64,000 nucleotides of DNA. Origin: Apostichopus japonicus. Lineage: Eukaryota; Echinodermata; Holothuroidea; Aspidochirotida; Stichopodidae. Each line of letters opens with the position of its first letter. Position 1 is the stretch's first letter. Shown one piece after another: positions 13,677 through 24,047 of this stretch. The notes under the pieces were generated by a model, which made no database searches, was not told where the DNA came from, and was given only the letters and a program-made list of their open reading frames with translations. The stretch is from contig NC_092583.1 of assembly GCF_037975245.1 (NCBI RefSeq), positions 4,001,264-4,065,263 on the forward strand, read 5' to 3'. The position numbers were made by a program, and so were the translations under genes.

Positions 13677-14110
13677 CACGCCCTTATGGCAAGCAGTTTT
13701 AGTTTTTATTCTGTATTTGATGATATCACCAATTATTTGATGGTATCAGCAATTGAATTAGGGATATGTACATATCAACAAATGATTTGATGATATCATC
13801 AAATAATTGGTAATATCATCAATATTTGTTGATATCACCAATGATTAGATGATATCATCAAATAATTGGTGATATCAGCAATTGTATTGGTGATATGAGC
13901 AAATGAATTGCTGATATCAGCAATTGAATTGCTGAAATCATCAAATAATTAGTGATATCATCAAATATATGTTGATATCACCAATTATTTGCTGATATCA
14001 TCAAATTATTGGCAATATCAGCAATTGGGAATTGGTGATATCATCAAATATTTGATGATATCATCAAATACAGAATAAAAACTAAAACAGCTTGTCATAC
14101 GCCCTCGTGA
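13677..14110. mobile_element. Foldback element with GATATCA-palindrome tandem core
   Basis: Inverted ends: left 13681-13732 and right 14055-14106 share gttttagtttttattctgta followed by tttgatgatatca, in opposite orientation. Between them are about 17 units of TGATATCA-like palindromes with AAT spacers (caaataattggtgatatca), period about 21-22 bp. 'taaca' on both sides is a possible short target duplication. It has no coding capacity. Confidence 0.8.
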
Positions 14111-16010
14111 TAACATGGGCAGCCTTAAGGAGAGAGGATTAGGTGAGAGTGTATAGGGTCAGTAAATTTGGGGCATGCAGGGTACTTGTTAAATTGAATT
14201 TCAGCTTGTTTTACCTTCTAGATTCGGTCACATAGTTCTACAATCGTTTTATCATGGTTATCTACTGAAGATGAATCAAATTGCGATTCTCCTTATGATT
14301 TTGATGGCTTTCATCTAAGTCATGAATAGTATATTTAGACTAAAATTTGATTACAAAAAACGTCCTCTTTTCTTCCCCCTTTTATTTTTACTTTCTACTC
14401 TTCCCTCGCTATTTAGTGAACGTCCAATTGTAACCACAGGAAACCATTATTCTATCCTATAATAATGGTTTTGTGGCATATGGTACAAAATCAAAGCTGT
14501 AATGTACGGTTATTACTTTTTGAACTTATTCATTCGATGAAAAAAAAAATCATTTCATTTAAAAATGCGGTTTGTCTTTCTTATGAAAACTGTTTACCTT
14601 AAGTAATGCCAGTTTAAGGCTTCTCTTTTTAGCTTCCCTTCTTTTCCTCTTTCTATCTCTCTCTTTGGCTTTCTTTCATTTGCTACCAATTTCCTCTCCT
14701 GAGAAGAAAATCTACACCTTTCCGGGCGGCCAAAGATTTTATGCTTCGTATATCCTACCAATTTGACGGCGTACTATCTTGTTAACCACAGTATAGCCAC
14801 CGAACATCAAATATTTACCAATTTATATTGAATTTTTGCAAAAAGGATTCCCATGTTAAGCCAATCAATACGTCTTAACATCAATATTTAACTTGCAATA
14901 AATCTGAATTCGAGCGTAATGAGAGCCAACAGATAAAGGGAGAAGGAGAAAAAAAATAGCTCTCCGGTTTTCAATGTTTGCTTTCCTATCTATCAAGCAA
15001 TGACGAGTATTAAATATAACAGAAGGTTTTTCATAAACGTTTGACTATAACTAACTGGAGAAAGATTAATAAGCCGAAAAGCAAACAAAATTTTCAAAAT
15101 TTTTATGACTATTAATGGTTTCTCATTTCTGCCTTCTCGACCGTTAAGGAAGGAAGGGGGAAAAACCTATACATATTTTTCTCAATTTATTAAAGCCCAC
15201 ATTTTGACCATTAACGTTGCTTAAAATGGTCAAGATTAGGTTGGGGGTTCTGGAATAAAATCAGTGACTTGGCAAACAATTAGTAAAACCACTGTAACGT
15301 TGAATCACGAGGACACAATATAAGTAATACATGTATAAAATCTGAAATTTATGCCTTCAATGGGAAGTTCAACTTAAAGAGGCTGTAAAACTATTTTGAT
15401 TACGATTTTTTTTCAAAATCACACTCTTAAATTTCTAATGGCAGTGAAGTAGTTTTCTTGTTATTTGGTACTATAACCGACTTCATCGCTTATTAATAAC
15501 TCTTTAGTAAGTTTTTATTTTTTTAATATTTTTTTTTGGGGGGGTTCTATTTTATCATATATTGGAAAGTCCTTGATCTTAAGTATAAATAATTCTTTGA
15601 TAAATGAACATGAGTATATTGGAACGTAACAAACTTCAATAAATTATGTACTCAAAGAATTATACAATAGAACTACTAAAGTAATTTTTACTTTAAGAAT
15701 GCAAACATATTGATAATTCGAAGCGTATCAAAACATGAAACGTGCAGGACTGGTTCACGCAAGGAATTTGAATCATAAAATTATACAAATAATTATTAAA
15801 GTACAGGGAATTAAGAAGGGTGATACAAGACACTTTTATATCGATATGAGGTATCCCAAATCTGCAGAAATAAATGGGGGGGGGGGGGGCTGGGTCGTAG
15901 TGGTTGAGAGGATTGACCCCAAAAAACGTGTCTTAACTTCTGTCGGTAATTTATCCAAATTCATGTTCAGTTTATTTAGTTTTAATGCACTTTCTAATCA
16001 CTACCAACGT
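14111..16010. other. No gene seen
   Basis: AT-rich, with a 10-G run near 15878 and no open frame with protein-like composition. The ORF at 15735-16040 runs through the G-run and reads as basic, low-information sequence. Confidence 0.5.
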
Positions 16011-16015
16011 CATTG

Positions 16016-16037
16016 TGACGTCATATATATGACGTCA
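16016..16037. promoter_or_regulatory. 22-bp perfect palindrome made of two CRE octamers
   Basis: TGACGTCA at 16016-16023 and again at 16030-16037, separated by TATATA; the whole is a perfect palindrome. It lies 55 bp before the satellite array. A matching pair occurs beyond the array at 18352-18359 and 18368-18375. Confidence 0.5.
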
Positions 16038-16079
16038 TGATGACGTTAAATGATTGCTAGTCCCTAAATGAATATGATT

Positions 16080-18050
16080 TAAAAATCATGCTGCCCCATG
16101 CACACCTTGATTAATAATTCTGAATTTGGAATCTCTTCAAGTCGATTTACTGGCTAGCATCCATACTTCCGTTCATCTGAAGTATAATTTATTAATTCAT
16201 CCTGCCCCATGCACACCTTTATTAATAATTCTGAATATGACATCTCTTAAAGTCGATTAGCTGCATTGCTAGCATCCATACTTCCGTTCATCTGAAGTAT
16301 AACTTATTATTTCATCCTGCCTCATGCACACCGTGATTATTAATTCTGAATTTGAGATCTCTTAAAGTCGATTAGCCAACTAGCATCCATACTTCCGTAC
16401 ATCTGAAGTATGACTTATTATTTCATCCTGCCCCATGCACACCTTGATTAATAATTCTGAATTTGACATCTCTTAAAGTCGATTAGCTGCATTGCTAGCA
16501 TCCATACTTCCGTTCATCTGAAGTATAATTTATTATTTCATCCTGCCCCATACACACCTTGATTAATAATTCTGAATTTGACATCTCTTAAAGTCGATTT
16601 ACTGGCTAGCATCCATACTTCCGTTCATCTGAAGTATAATTTATTAATTCATCCTGCCCCATGCACACCTTTATTAATAATTCTGAATATGACATCTCTT
16701 AAAGTCGATTAGCTGCATTGCTAGCATCCATACTTCCGTTCATCTGAAGTATAACTTATTATTTCATCCTGCCTCATGCACACCGTGATTATTAATTCTG
16801 AATTTGAGATCTCTTAAAGTCGATTAGCCAACTAGCATCCATACTTCCGTACATCTGAAGTATGACTTATTATTTCATCCTGCCCCATGCACACCTTGAT
16901 TAATAATTCTGAATTTGACATCTCTTAAAGTCGATTAGCTGCATTGCTAGCATCCATACTTCCGTTCATCTGAAGTATAATTTATTATTTCATCCTGCCC
17001 CATACACACCTTGATTAATAATTCTGAATTTGACATCTCTTAAAGTCGATTAGCTGCATTGCTAGCATCCATACTTCCGTTCATCTGAAGTATAATTTAT
17101 TATTTCATCCTGCCTCATGCACACCTTGATTATTAATTCTGAATTTGAGATCTCTTAAAGTCGATTAGCCAACTAGCATCCATACTTCCGTTCATCTGAA
17201 GAATAATTTATTATTTCACCCTGCCCCATGCACACCTTGATTAATAATTCTGAATTTGACATCTCTTAAAGTCGATTAGCTGCATTGCTAGCATCCATAC
17301 TTCCGTTCATCTGAAGTATAACTTATTATTTCATCCTGCCCCATGCACACCTTTATTAATAATTCTGAATATGACATCTCTTAAAGTCGATTAGCTGCAT
17401 TGCTAGCATCCATACTTCCGTTCATCTGAAGTATGACTTATTATTTCATCCTGCCCCATGCACACCTTTATTAATATTTCTGAATTTGACATCTCTTAAA
17501 GTCGATTAGCTGCATTGCTAGCATCCATACTTCCGTTCATCTGAAGTATAACTTATTATTTCATCCTGCCCCATGCACACCTTGATTAATAATTCTGAAT
17601 TTGACATCTCTTAAAGTCGATTAGCTGGCTAGCATCCATACTTCCGTTCATCTGAAGTATAATTTATTAATTCATCCTGCCCCATGCACACCTTGATTAA
17701 TAATTCTGAATTTGACATCTCTTAAAGTAGATTAGCTGCATTGCATAGCATCCATACTTCCGTTCATCTGAAGTATAACTTATTATTTCATCCTGCCTCA
17801 TGCACACCTTGATTTATAATATATGAATGTGACATCTCTTAAAGTCGATTAGCTGCATTGCATAGCATCCATACTTCCGTTCATCTGAAGTATAACTTAT
17901 TATTTCACCCTGCCCCATGCACACCTTGATTTATAATATATGAATGTGACATCTCTTAAAGTCGATTAGCTGCATTGCATAGCATCCATACTTCCGTTCA
18001 TCCGTGGTATAACTTTAATAATTCATCCTTCCCCTTACCTTGATTAATAA
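16080..18050. repeat. 113-bp satellite array (about 17 monomers) with 4-mer higher-order repeat
   Basis: The monomer carries ctgccccatgcacacctt, attctgaatttgacatctct, gtcgattagctgcattgc and tccatacttccgttcatc. Variant monomers (gattagccaactagc at 16368 and 16820; gatttactggctagc near 16144 and 16596; cgtgattatt and cgtacatc variants) recur 452 bp apart, so a block of four monomers was duplicated as a unit. The last monomers (17.8-18.05 kb) are more diverged, and a stray 'catccatacttccgtc' sits at 18200. Confidence 0.95.
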
Positions 18051-18708
18051 TTATTCTAACTGTTCAAATCTATAAATGTCGATTATCTGGTTAACATCAT
18101 TTTTTTCCGTTGGTCTGTGCTATAAATTTTATTCATATTAACTGATAATTAATCATTTCAAAATCCATTATTGTCGACATTATAGAGGCCACTCGGATAA
18201 CATCCATACTTCCGTCTACCTTGATCAACATTGCTCACTTAAAATTGACAAAAGACATAAATATTTGGAGTCAAACACCCAGCTCATTAAATTCATCAGT
18301 CACGACACGATATAACAGAGAAGAAGTATTAAAATTAGCTGTCAATGATTATGACGTCATAACCCATTGACGTCATCAACTTTCTTACATTATGATATAC
18401 AGATATTAATGTAATGTCGTTCAGGTTAACTAAAGGCCCACGCTATTTGCCCTTCATCAGGTTAAACCGACTTTAAAATACTTACCTAAATAAAATAGCA
18501 TTAGCTTTTGATCTTTTTTTAATGCAGGGAAAACCTCAAGAGGGGATTTCCTATTACGTCGAAACGTTTCTGTGGGATGGAAGGCTATGATAACTAATTT
18601 CTATATCGTTGACTGTTAAGATAAGAATAATTGATCATTGTTGAGTAAATCAGCGAGACATAGCATGGATTTATGACGCCTCCCCCCCCCTCTCCACCAC
18701 CTCCCCCT

Positions 18709-19080
18709 TCAAATACACTCAACATGTTTCCATTTTGTCATAAGCTCCAAAGAATTATAACACTTCTTGCTCATGAATCGTTTTTTACAGTATTCTAGAA
18801 CATGTCGGTACATGTTACAAGTTACGTTGTTGCGATCTTTGTATAACAATCGAGAAAAATCAAAACTTTCATCAGCTATTGCCCTATTCTGGTAGTACAA
18901 TATTCTTATCGCAATTTTCCAACATGTATAATAAATGAACTGTACCTCATGAGCATCTCCATTTGCCTCATAAATTACCTTCTTGGTAAAATTATATGTC
19001 GGCTCTTCTTCATTGACCATTACCGGACCGCACTCTCCATCCCATAAGTAGGGTCCGTATCTAGAAGTCTCTCTATACGA
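18709..19080 (-). CDS. Candidate terminal exon of an unidentified protein
   Basis: Minus-strand open segment of 123 codons ending at a stop at 18709. It reads SYRETSRYGPYLWDGECG, then PVMVNEEEPTYNF, FIYYTCWKIAIRILYYQNRA and, near the end, MYRHVLEYCKKRFMSKKCYN. Composition is balanced, with W, C, Y, D and E, unlike the simple-repeat ORFs of the window, and it contains an N-glycosylation sequon (NNVT). The likely acceptor is ...gtatatag at 19081-19082, with a poor pyrimidine tract. It fits in phase behind the segment at 19488-19553. I do not recognise the family. It may be a real gene end, a pseudogene or a domesticated fragment. Confidence 0.4.
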   Translation of the reverse strand, partial: SYRETSRYGPYLWDGECGPVMVNEEEPTYNFTKKVIYEANGDAHEVQFIYYTCWKIAIRILYYQNRAIADESFDFSRLLYKDRNNVTCNMYRHVLEYCKKRFMSKKCYNSLELMTKWKHVECI

Positions 19081-19487
19081 CTATATACTTGTTTACTTTC
19101 GAACCTCCCGAATTGATCAGGGACAAAGAACTTTCACCACCCCCTTTCTCGTCCATCCCTGTACCCACCTCCCCCACCCCCAAATAGATGGCGAAAGCCA
19201 AACCCAGGAACCTTCACTGTTGGGAGGTAGACCTTATAACGATTCGCCACTCACATTGAACAAAAAATAACAAACATCGTTGGATGAATTATATTGACTT
19301 ACAGAATGAAAATTCTAATAATAATTAGCTGTCGACGCCGCTACATAAATATACCCAACCGATCGATTCTTTGCACACCGGCAGGAGCACTTCGGTAAGA
19401 CCAAATCCCAACCATCCCCCTCCACTCGACTTCCTACCCCTCCCCTGACCCTCCCCTCCCCCTAATTTCAAGCCTCGCACCGCTCAC

Positions 19488-19553
19488 GTCTTTGACCAGT
19501 GACTGTATTTCGACACCAGCGCCCCATTCAGTCATGTATGCCTTCTCATGCAT
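19488..19553 (-). CDS. Candidate small exon upstream of the 18.7-kb segment
   Basis: Encodes MHEKAYMTEWGAGVEIQSL then VKD, followed by a strong GTGAGC donor in phase 0. Joining it to the segment starting at 19080 keeps the frame across a 407-bp intron. The first ATG is at 19553, with a second at 19535. CpG content is higher than in the surroundings. It could be a first exon, or an internal exon of a decayed gene: just upstream, in another frame, is more coding-like sequence (LIEKTASYHGHGTGLYIGN). Confidence 0.3.
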
Positions 19554-19608
19554 TTCCTATGTACAGTCCAGTGCCATGTCCGTGATACGATGCCGTCTTT
19601 TCAATTAA

Positions 19609-19764
19609 CTACGGAAAATGGAAATTGGAAAGAACATCGTAATCAAACACATTCCCTGCATTGACTACAGCAGCCTTTGATGTCCATTCGCCCATATTCC
19701 TAATAGCAAACACTGAACATGTAATCATTACGTAAGACACGTTCGTTTGCTCTAAAGTTAACAT
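19609..19764 (-). CDS. Candidate short ORF / exon, unidentified (51 aa)
   Basis: Minus-strand ORF from ATG at 19764 to TAG at 19609. It begins MLTLEQTNVSYVMITCSVFA, continues IRNMGEWTSKAAVVNAGN, and the last residues before the stop are DYDVLSNFHFP. Beyond the stop the same frame continues as LIEKTASYHGHG. This suggests either a broken exon or one ending earlier at an internal GT. It is included because it lies directly upstream of two other coding-like minus-strand segments. Confidence 0.25.
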   Translation of the reverse strand: MLTLEQTNVSYVMITCSVFAIRNMGEWTSKAAVVNAGNVFDYDVLSNFHFP

Positions 19765-20373
19765 AATATACTGTTAATCCCGTATTACTGACAGTTTGTT
19801 TATATTTCACCAGATCTAGCATGATTTTCGGCCAAGCAGTTCAGCTGTCATTTACTTAAAGGATAAACTTTTGACATTTGGGAACTAGTGATTAGAAAAG
19901 GCGATATATCTGTTTAAAGGTCATTTTCGCACAAATCCGACAGAAACTTGCAAATTACTTTTAATTACCTTTGGAATGTAGAGTGAAAAAGCAAAAGGTC
20001 TTACGAAACCCTGTTGGTCATAAACTGTCCATTCGGTGGGTTATTAAATTGTGAGTGGTTCAAGGTATTCACAAATTAAAATTGAAAAAGACGTAAGGGA
20101 GAGAGAGAGAGTAAAAGAAAAAATCAGATTAATAGAATATGACGGGTGATGGCTGTTTCTACCCCCCACAAAGGAACAACATATTCAGGTAAGATGACGT
20201 CCACAAAATAGGTCTAAATTTAACAACATAAACAAATAAAATTTCGTGACACTCCTTAGTGAATCGAAATATTGAATACATTACGGTATATAGGTTACGT
20301 TTACCGATCATCTTCAGTTGTTTGTGATCAAGTTTATACCCTGGGGATGTTATGACATTTCAAAATGTTACAG

Positions 20374-20425
<52 letters not shown>
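20374..20425. repeat. (AT)n microsatellite
   Basis: 52 bp of pure TA. Confidence 0.97.
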
Positions 20426-20427
<2 letters not shown>

Positions 20428-22781
20428 AACGATCCTTTAACTACAGAAACCAAGAGTCATTATTTATTTGTTATCGTAACAACCAATCAAAGAATTCGGT
20501 TGATGAAGAAGACTAAACGACAGAACAAGACGAACAACCTATTATTCCAGTCAATGTTTTGATTGCGACTCGTTGACATTCGTAATGATGACAATTCGTG
20601 ATTCATCTGTTCAGTAACGTTCTGTTCAGACAGAGTTCGGTGTGAGTATTGCTTTTCTCGTTTCTCGGAATATTTCAGTAAAATAACATACGCTTAAATC
20701 GGCCAATGTAAAGTTATACCCTGCCTGTTTTATACTTTATTATTCTTAGCCCGTTTTTTTTAAGAAAACAAAAGTCTGTCAAAGATGGTTCGATTGCCTG
20801 ATCGGTCTGTCTCCGCAGAAGAATTGAAAAAAAAGGTTAGCTGAGTATCTGAGTATAGACGAGTGCCGAGGCTTTGTCAACGTTTACTGAGTATTCCTGA
20901 AACTACATCACGTTAAAGGATTATTCCGGTGGCTAAAATTGATTGCTTAATTACAATGTTTGAGATTTTCTACATCTTTAGCTGAAAACTACATTCTCAT
21001 AGCATTTTGAATGGCGAAGATTTATTTAAACAAAAAATGGTCAAATTTGGTGTATGTTGTGAATGCATCTAGCAGAATGCCATCACGTAAACACAGCTGA
21101 GAATGTTGTGTTTGAATGTTATATGTAAACTCATTATTTACGGTGGGAAGTTAGTATATCCACAAAAATTTGCATTTTGATGTAATTCTTAATACCGAAA
21201 GAACTTTGACAGCTTAGCAAACATTTCCGATGTATCAGGTGTATAGCAAGAAAATAATGAAAGTACAGTTTTAGAAGAACATATACCGTTATGACATCAC
21301 ATACTACCCACTGCGAACCACTCCTGAGAATCGATGCTTTAACCTATCAAGACTACATTAAGGTTACTTTATTCGGCCTTATATATTGAGTTAGGAACAA
21401 GACATTGAAATGGGGTTTTCAACTAACAATTGTGGAATATTACTCTCTACCGTTCAAGTATCACATTATCTGCCACAGGAATATCATGACGTCAGCAATC
21501 AGTGACCGTATACTACTGCTGCGCCCTATATGCATATTCATATTTGAAAAGCATTTACGGAAAATGAGTGCTACTACATGCATTTTATCATGACATATTT
21601 TGTTAAACAAGGACCAGCTACGCAGGCAACCCGCATAGTTTATCGAACAGTTGTTATAAGAGGATTGTATTTAAAGCCTCCTTGCTCAATCAAATTCCCA
21701 CAACGTAGATTTTTGCTTTGATCTTTCAGCCGTACAACTTTATCAACATTCAATTTTCCTTCGACCACATTGTACAAACATTTGTAGCTCCAAAGAGAAT
21801 TAGTAAATAATAATTAACTGCTGCGTGTTGTACTAAACTCTATGTGCATAGATAACTGTTTAGTAATCAGACAACCTGCAGACGTATTATTTAGTATGGC
21901 AACAATGGGAATTTACAACATGCTGTGACACCTACGCTAAAATTCTGTATTAATTTACACCCCACCTGAACAAAGGAATGTCGGGGTAAATAACTCTTAA
22001 AGTAGCTTTGTGAGTTGATTTTGACAAATTTCTTCTTTCAATTGCTATTTCGAAAGAAAAAAAAAATCCAAATTCCACATCAATGTAGTTCAGTTGTTTG
22101 ACAGTAATGTTTCAATTTCGGCGTTGATTTAAACTCTAATAATTAATCTGTTAATTATTCAATCATTAAACATTCATATGTAGGGACACAATCTCGAAGG
22201 ATGCCAGAGTTTGTTTTGTTGCAAAATTCTTTTGAGTGATATTTGGTATATTTGGTCAAATTTAAGGACCAAAAGTAAACAGCTTACTTTGAATTAAATG
22301 AATTAAAATGTCACAAATACTGTTGCCAACCAACCATGATAACTTTAAACTGAAATTCTTATAAAAATTTGTGTAAAAAAAAAAAAAGTTACGATATCGC
22401 AAATGAATTTTGTGACGAAAGATACTGTGAAAAAGTGCTTGTTGCGTGTCTCAAGAAGATTCAACAGCGAGATAAAGCCATATAATCACATGTTACGAAA
22501 TGGACACGAAGTTTGAAAATCTTAAAAACTACCGCTTTTTAGTATTTTTCTTCACATTTTGGCGATACATTTAGTATTCATCATGTTCTCTCAAGTTGCT
22601 CTATGATACAGTTTATCTATGATATACATCTATGTATGTGTTGGTATATGCTATGTTTATAATCACCGAAAATATTTCTTAATACGTATAATGTCACTTG
22701 GTATACTATTCAAATCTATTAACGACGAACATTATTACACATTGCTCCGTATTTCTTATATTCATAACCAAATGACACTGA

Positions 22782-22990
22782 GTGTGGAACGCCAAAAGGG
22801 TAAACTCATTTCGTTGTCTAAGCTAAGTTTGTTGTTGTATAAACAAAAGTTGTTGTTGCTGTTTTACCATGCTGTTGCTCAAACTCACGTTGATGTCTAA
22901 ACTTCCGTTGTCTAAACTTACGTCGTTGTCTAAACTTATGTTAAACTTAGCAACGAAATAAGTTTTCCCTTTTCGCGTTCCATAACTGAG
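22782..22990. mobile_element. Small foldback element with GTTGTCTAAACTT core
   Basis: The left arm gtgtggaacgccaaaagggt (22782-22830) and the right arm near 22943-22988 (RC: ttatggaacgcgaaaaggga) form inverted repeats of about 45 bp that include ATTTCGTTG. Between them 'cgttgtctaaactta' is repeated three to four times (22885-22940). It is non-coding. Confidence 0.7.
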
Positions 22991-23846
22991 AGGATGTAAT
23001 TTTGAATTGAAAGAAGATGGATAAAAACCATCATGAAACAACACATTTTCTAACAAATGGAGTCATTTTAGATAGGGTTATTCTCTGAGTGGGTTTGTTG
23101 TACTTTCTAAAGAGATTTCCTTTCAAATCATAAACAGTAGGGATTTGCAAGAAAATGGTCTTAGGCAATGTGATTTTCATACTTCACGGGTTTTTTTTCT
23201 TTGTTGTCATTATATTTCCTTTTACACCAAATCTCACAGCTAACGTATATCTTACATTATTATGGACAGTTAGTTATAACGTGTCCTTAGGCTTAAATGA
23301 TAAATGTAGTATATTGCAGAAGATAACAGGCAGCTAATAGCACCCATCATTTTTGTTTCATTCCTGTTTTGGTCATGTTAAAAATAGCATGCTGATATAA
23401 CATGCTTTTCTTCATTTTTGTTATCTATATCTATATCTAATGATGTCATAATTTTTCGAAGAGAAATTAACAAAATGGACTTACCGACTGCCGTATCGTA
23501 AAAGGTATATGGAAGAACTTTCATTTCTGTGCGTGTATTATGACCTTGCCTTCCGCATCGGTTGTATCATATAACGAAATCGTCCAGGCAGCCGTTAAAA
23601 AAGTGAAATGTTAAAATCTGTTGATTTCAAGTGTGAAATGCTGGTCCCAAATCTACTCGAATGAATCCAACTTTAATCCTGATGAAAGCAACAACAAAAA
23701 TGAAATGTAAAATAGAAGATATTTGTTAACAATATTTGTGCTGTAATTTCGTGTGAAAGAATTCATGGTTTTTTAAAGAAATGTTATAGATCTCACTTGA
23801 GGTTATTATGCAAATCACTGTTATGATATGAAGGTATGGTATGGTA

Positions 23847-23855
23847 TATATGTAT

Positions 23856-23938
<83 letters not shown>

Positions 23939-23969
23939 TATATATTATATGGTATATTATATGGTATAT

Positions 23970-24046
<77 letters not shown>
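23847..24046. repeat. (AT)n block with ggtatatt interruptions
   Basis: About 200 bp of TA repeats, partly in a secondary tandem unit 'ttatatggtata' near 23940-23970. It is followed at 24095-24135 by four tacgccc(c) units. Confidence 0.95.

Positions 24047-24047
<1 letters not shown>

Noticed and set aside
16080-18050. CRISPR-like array
   Set aside because: The whole 113-bp unit is repeated, with no unique spacers, in eukaryotic DNA: satellite.
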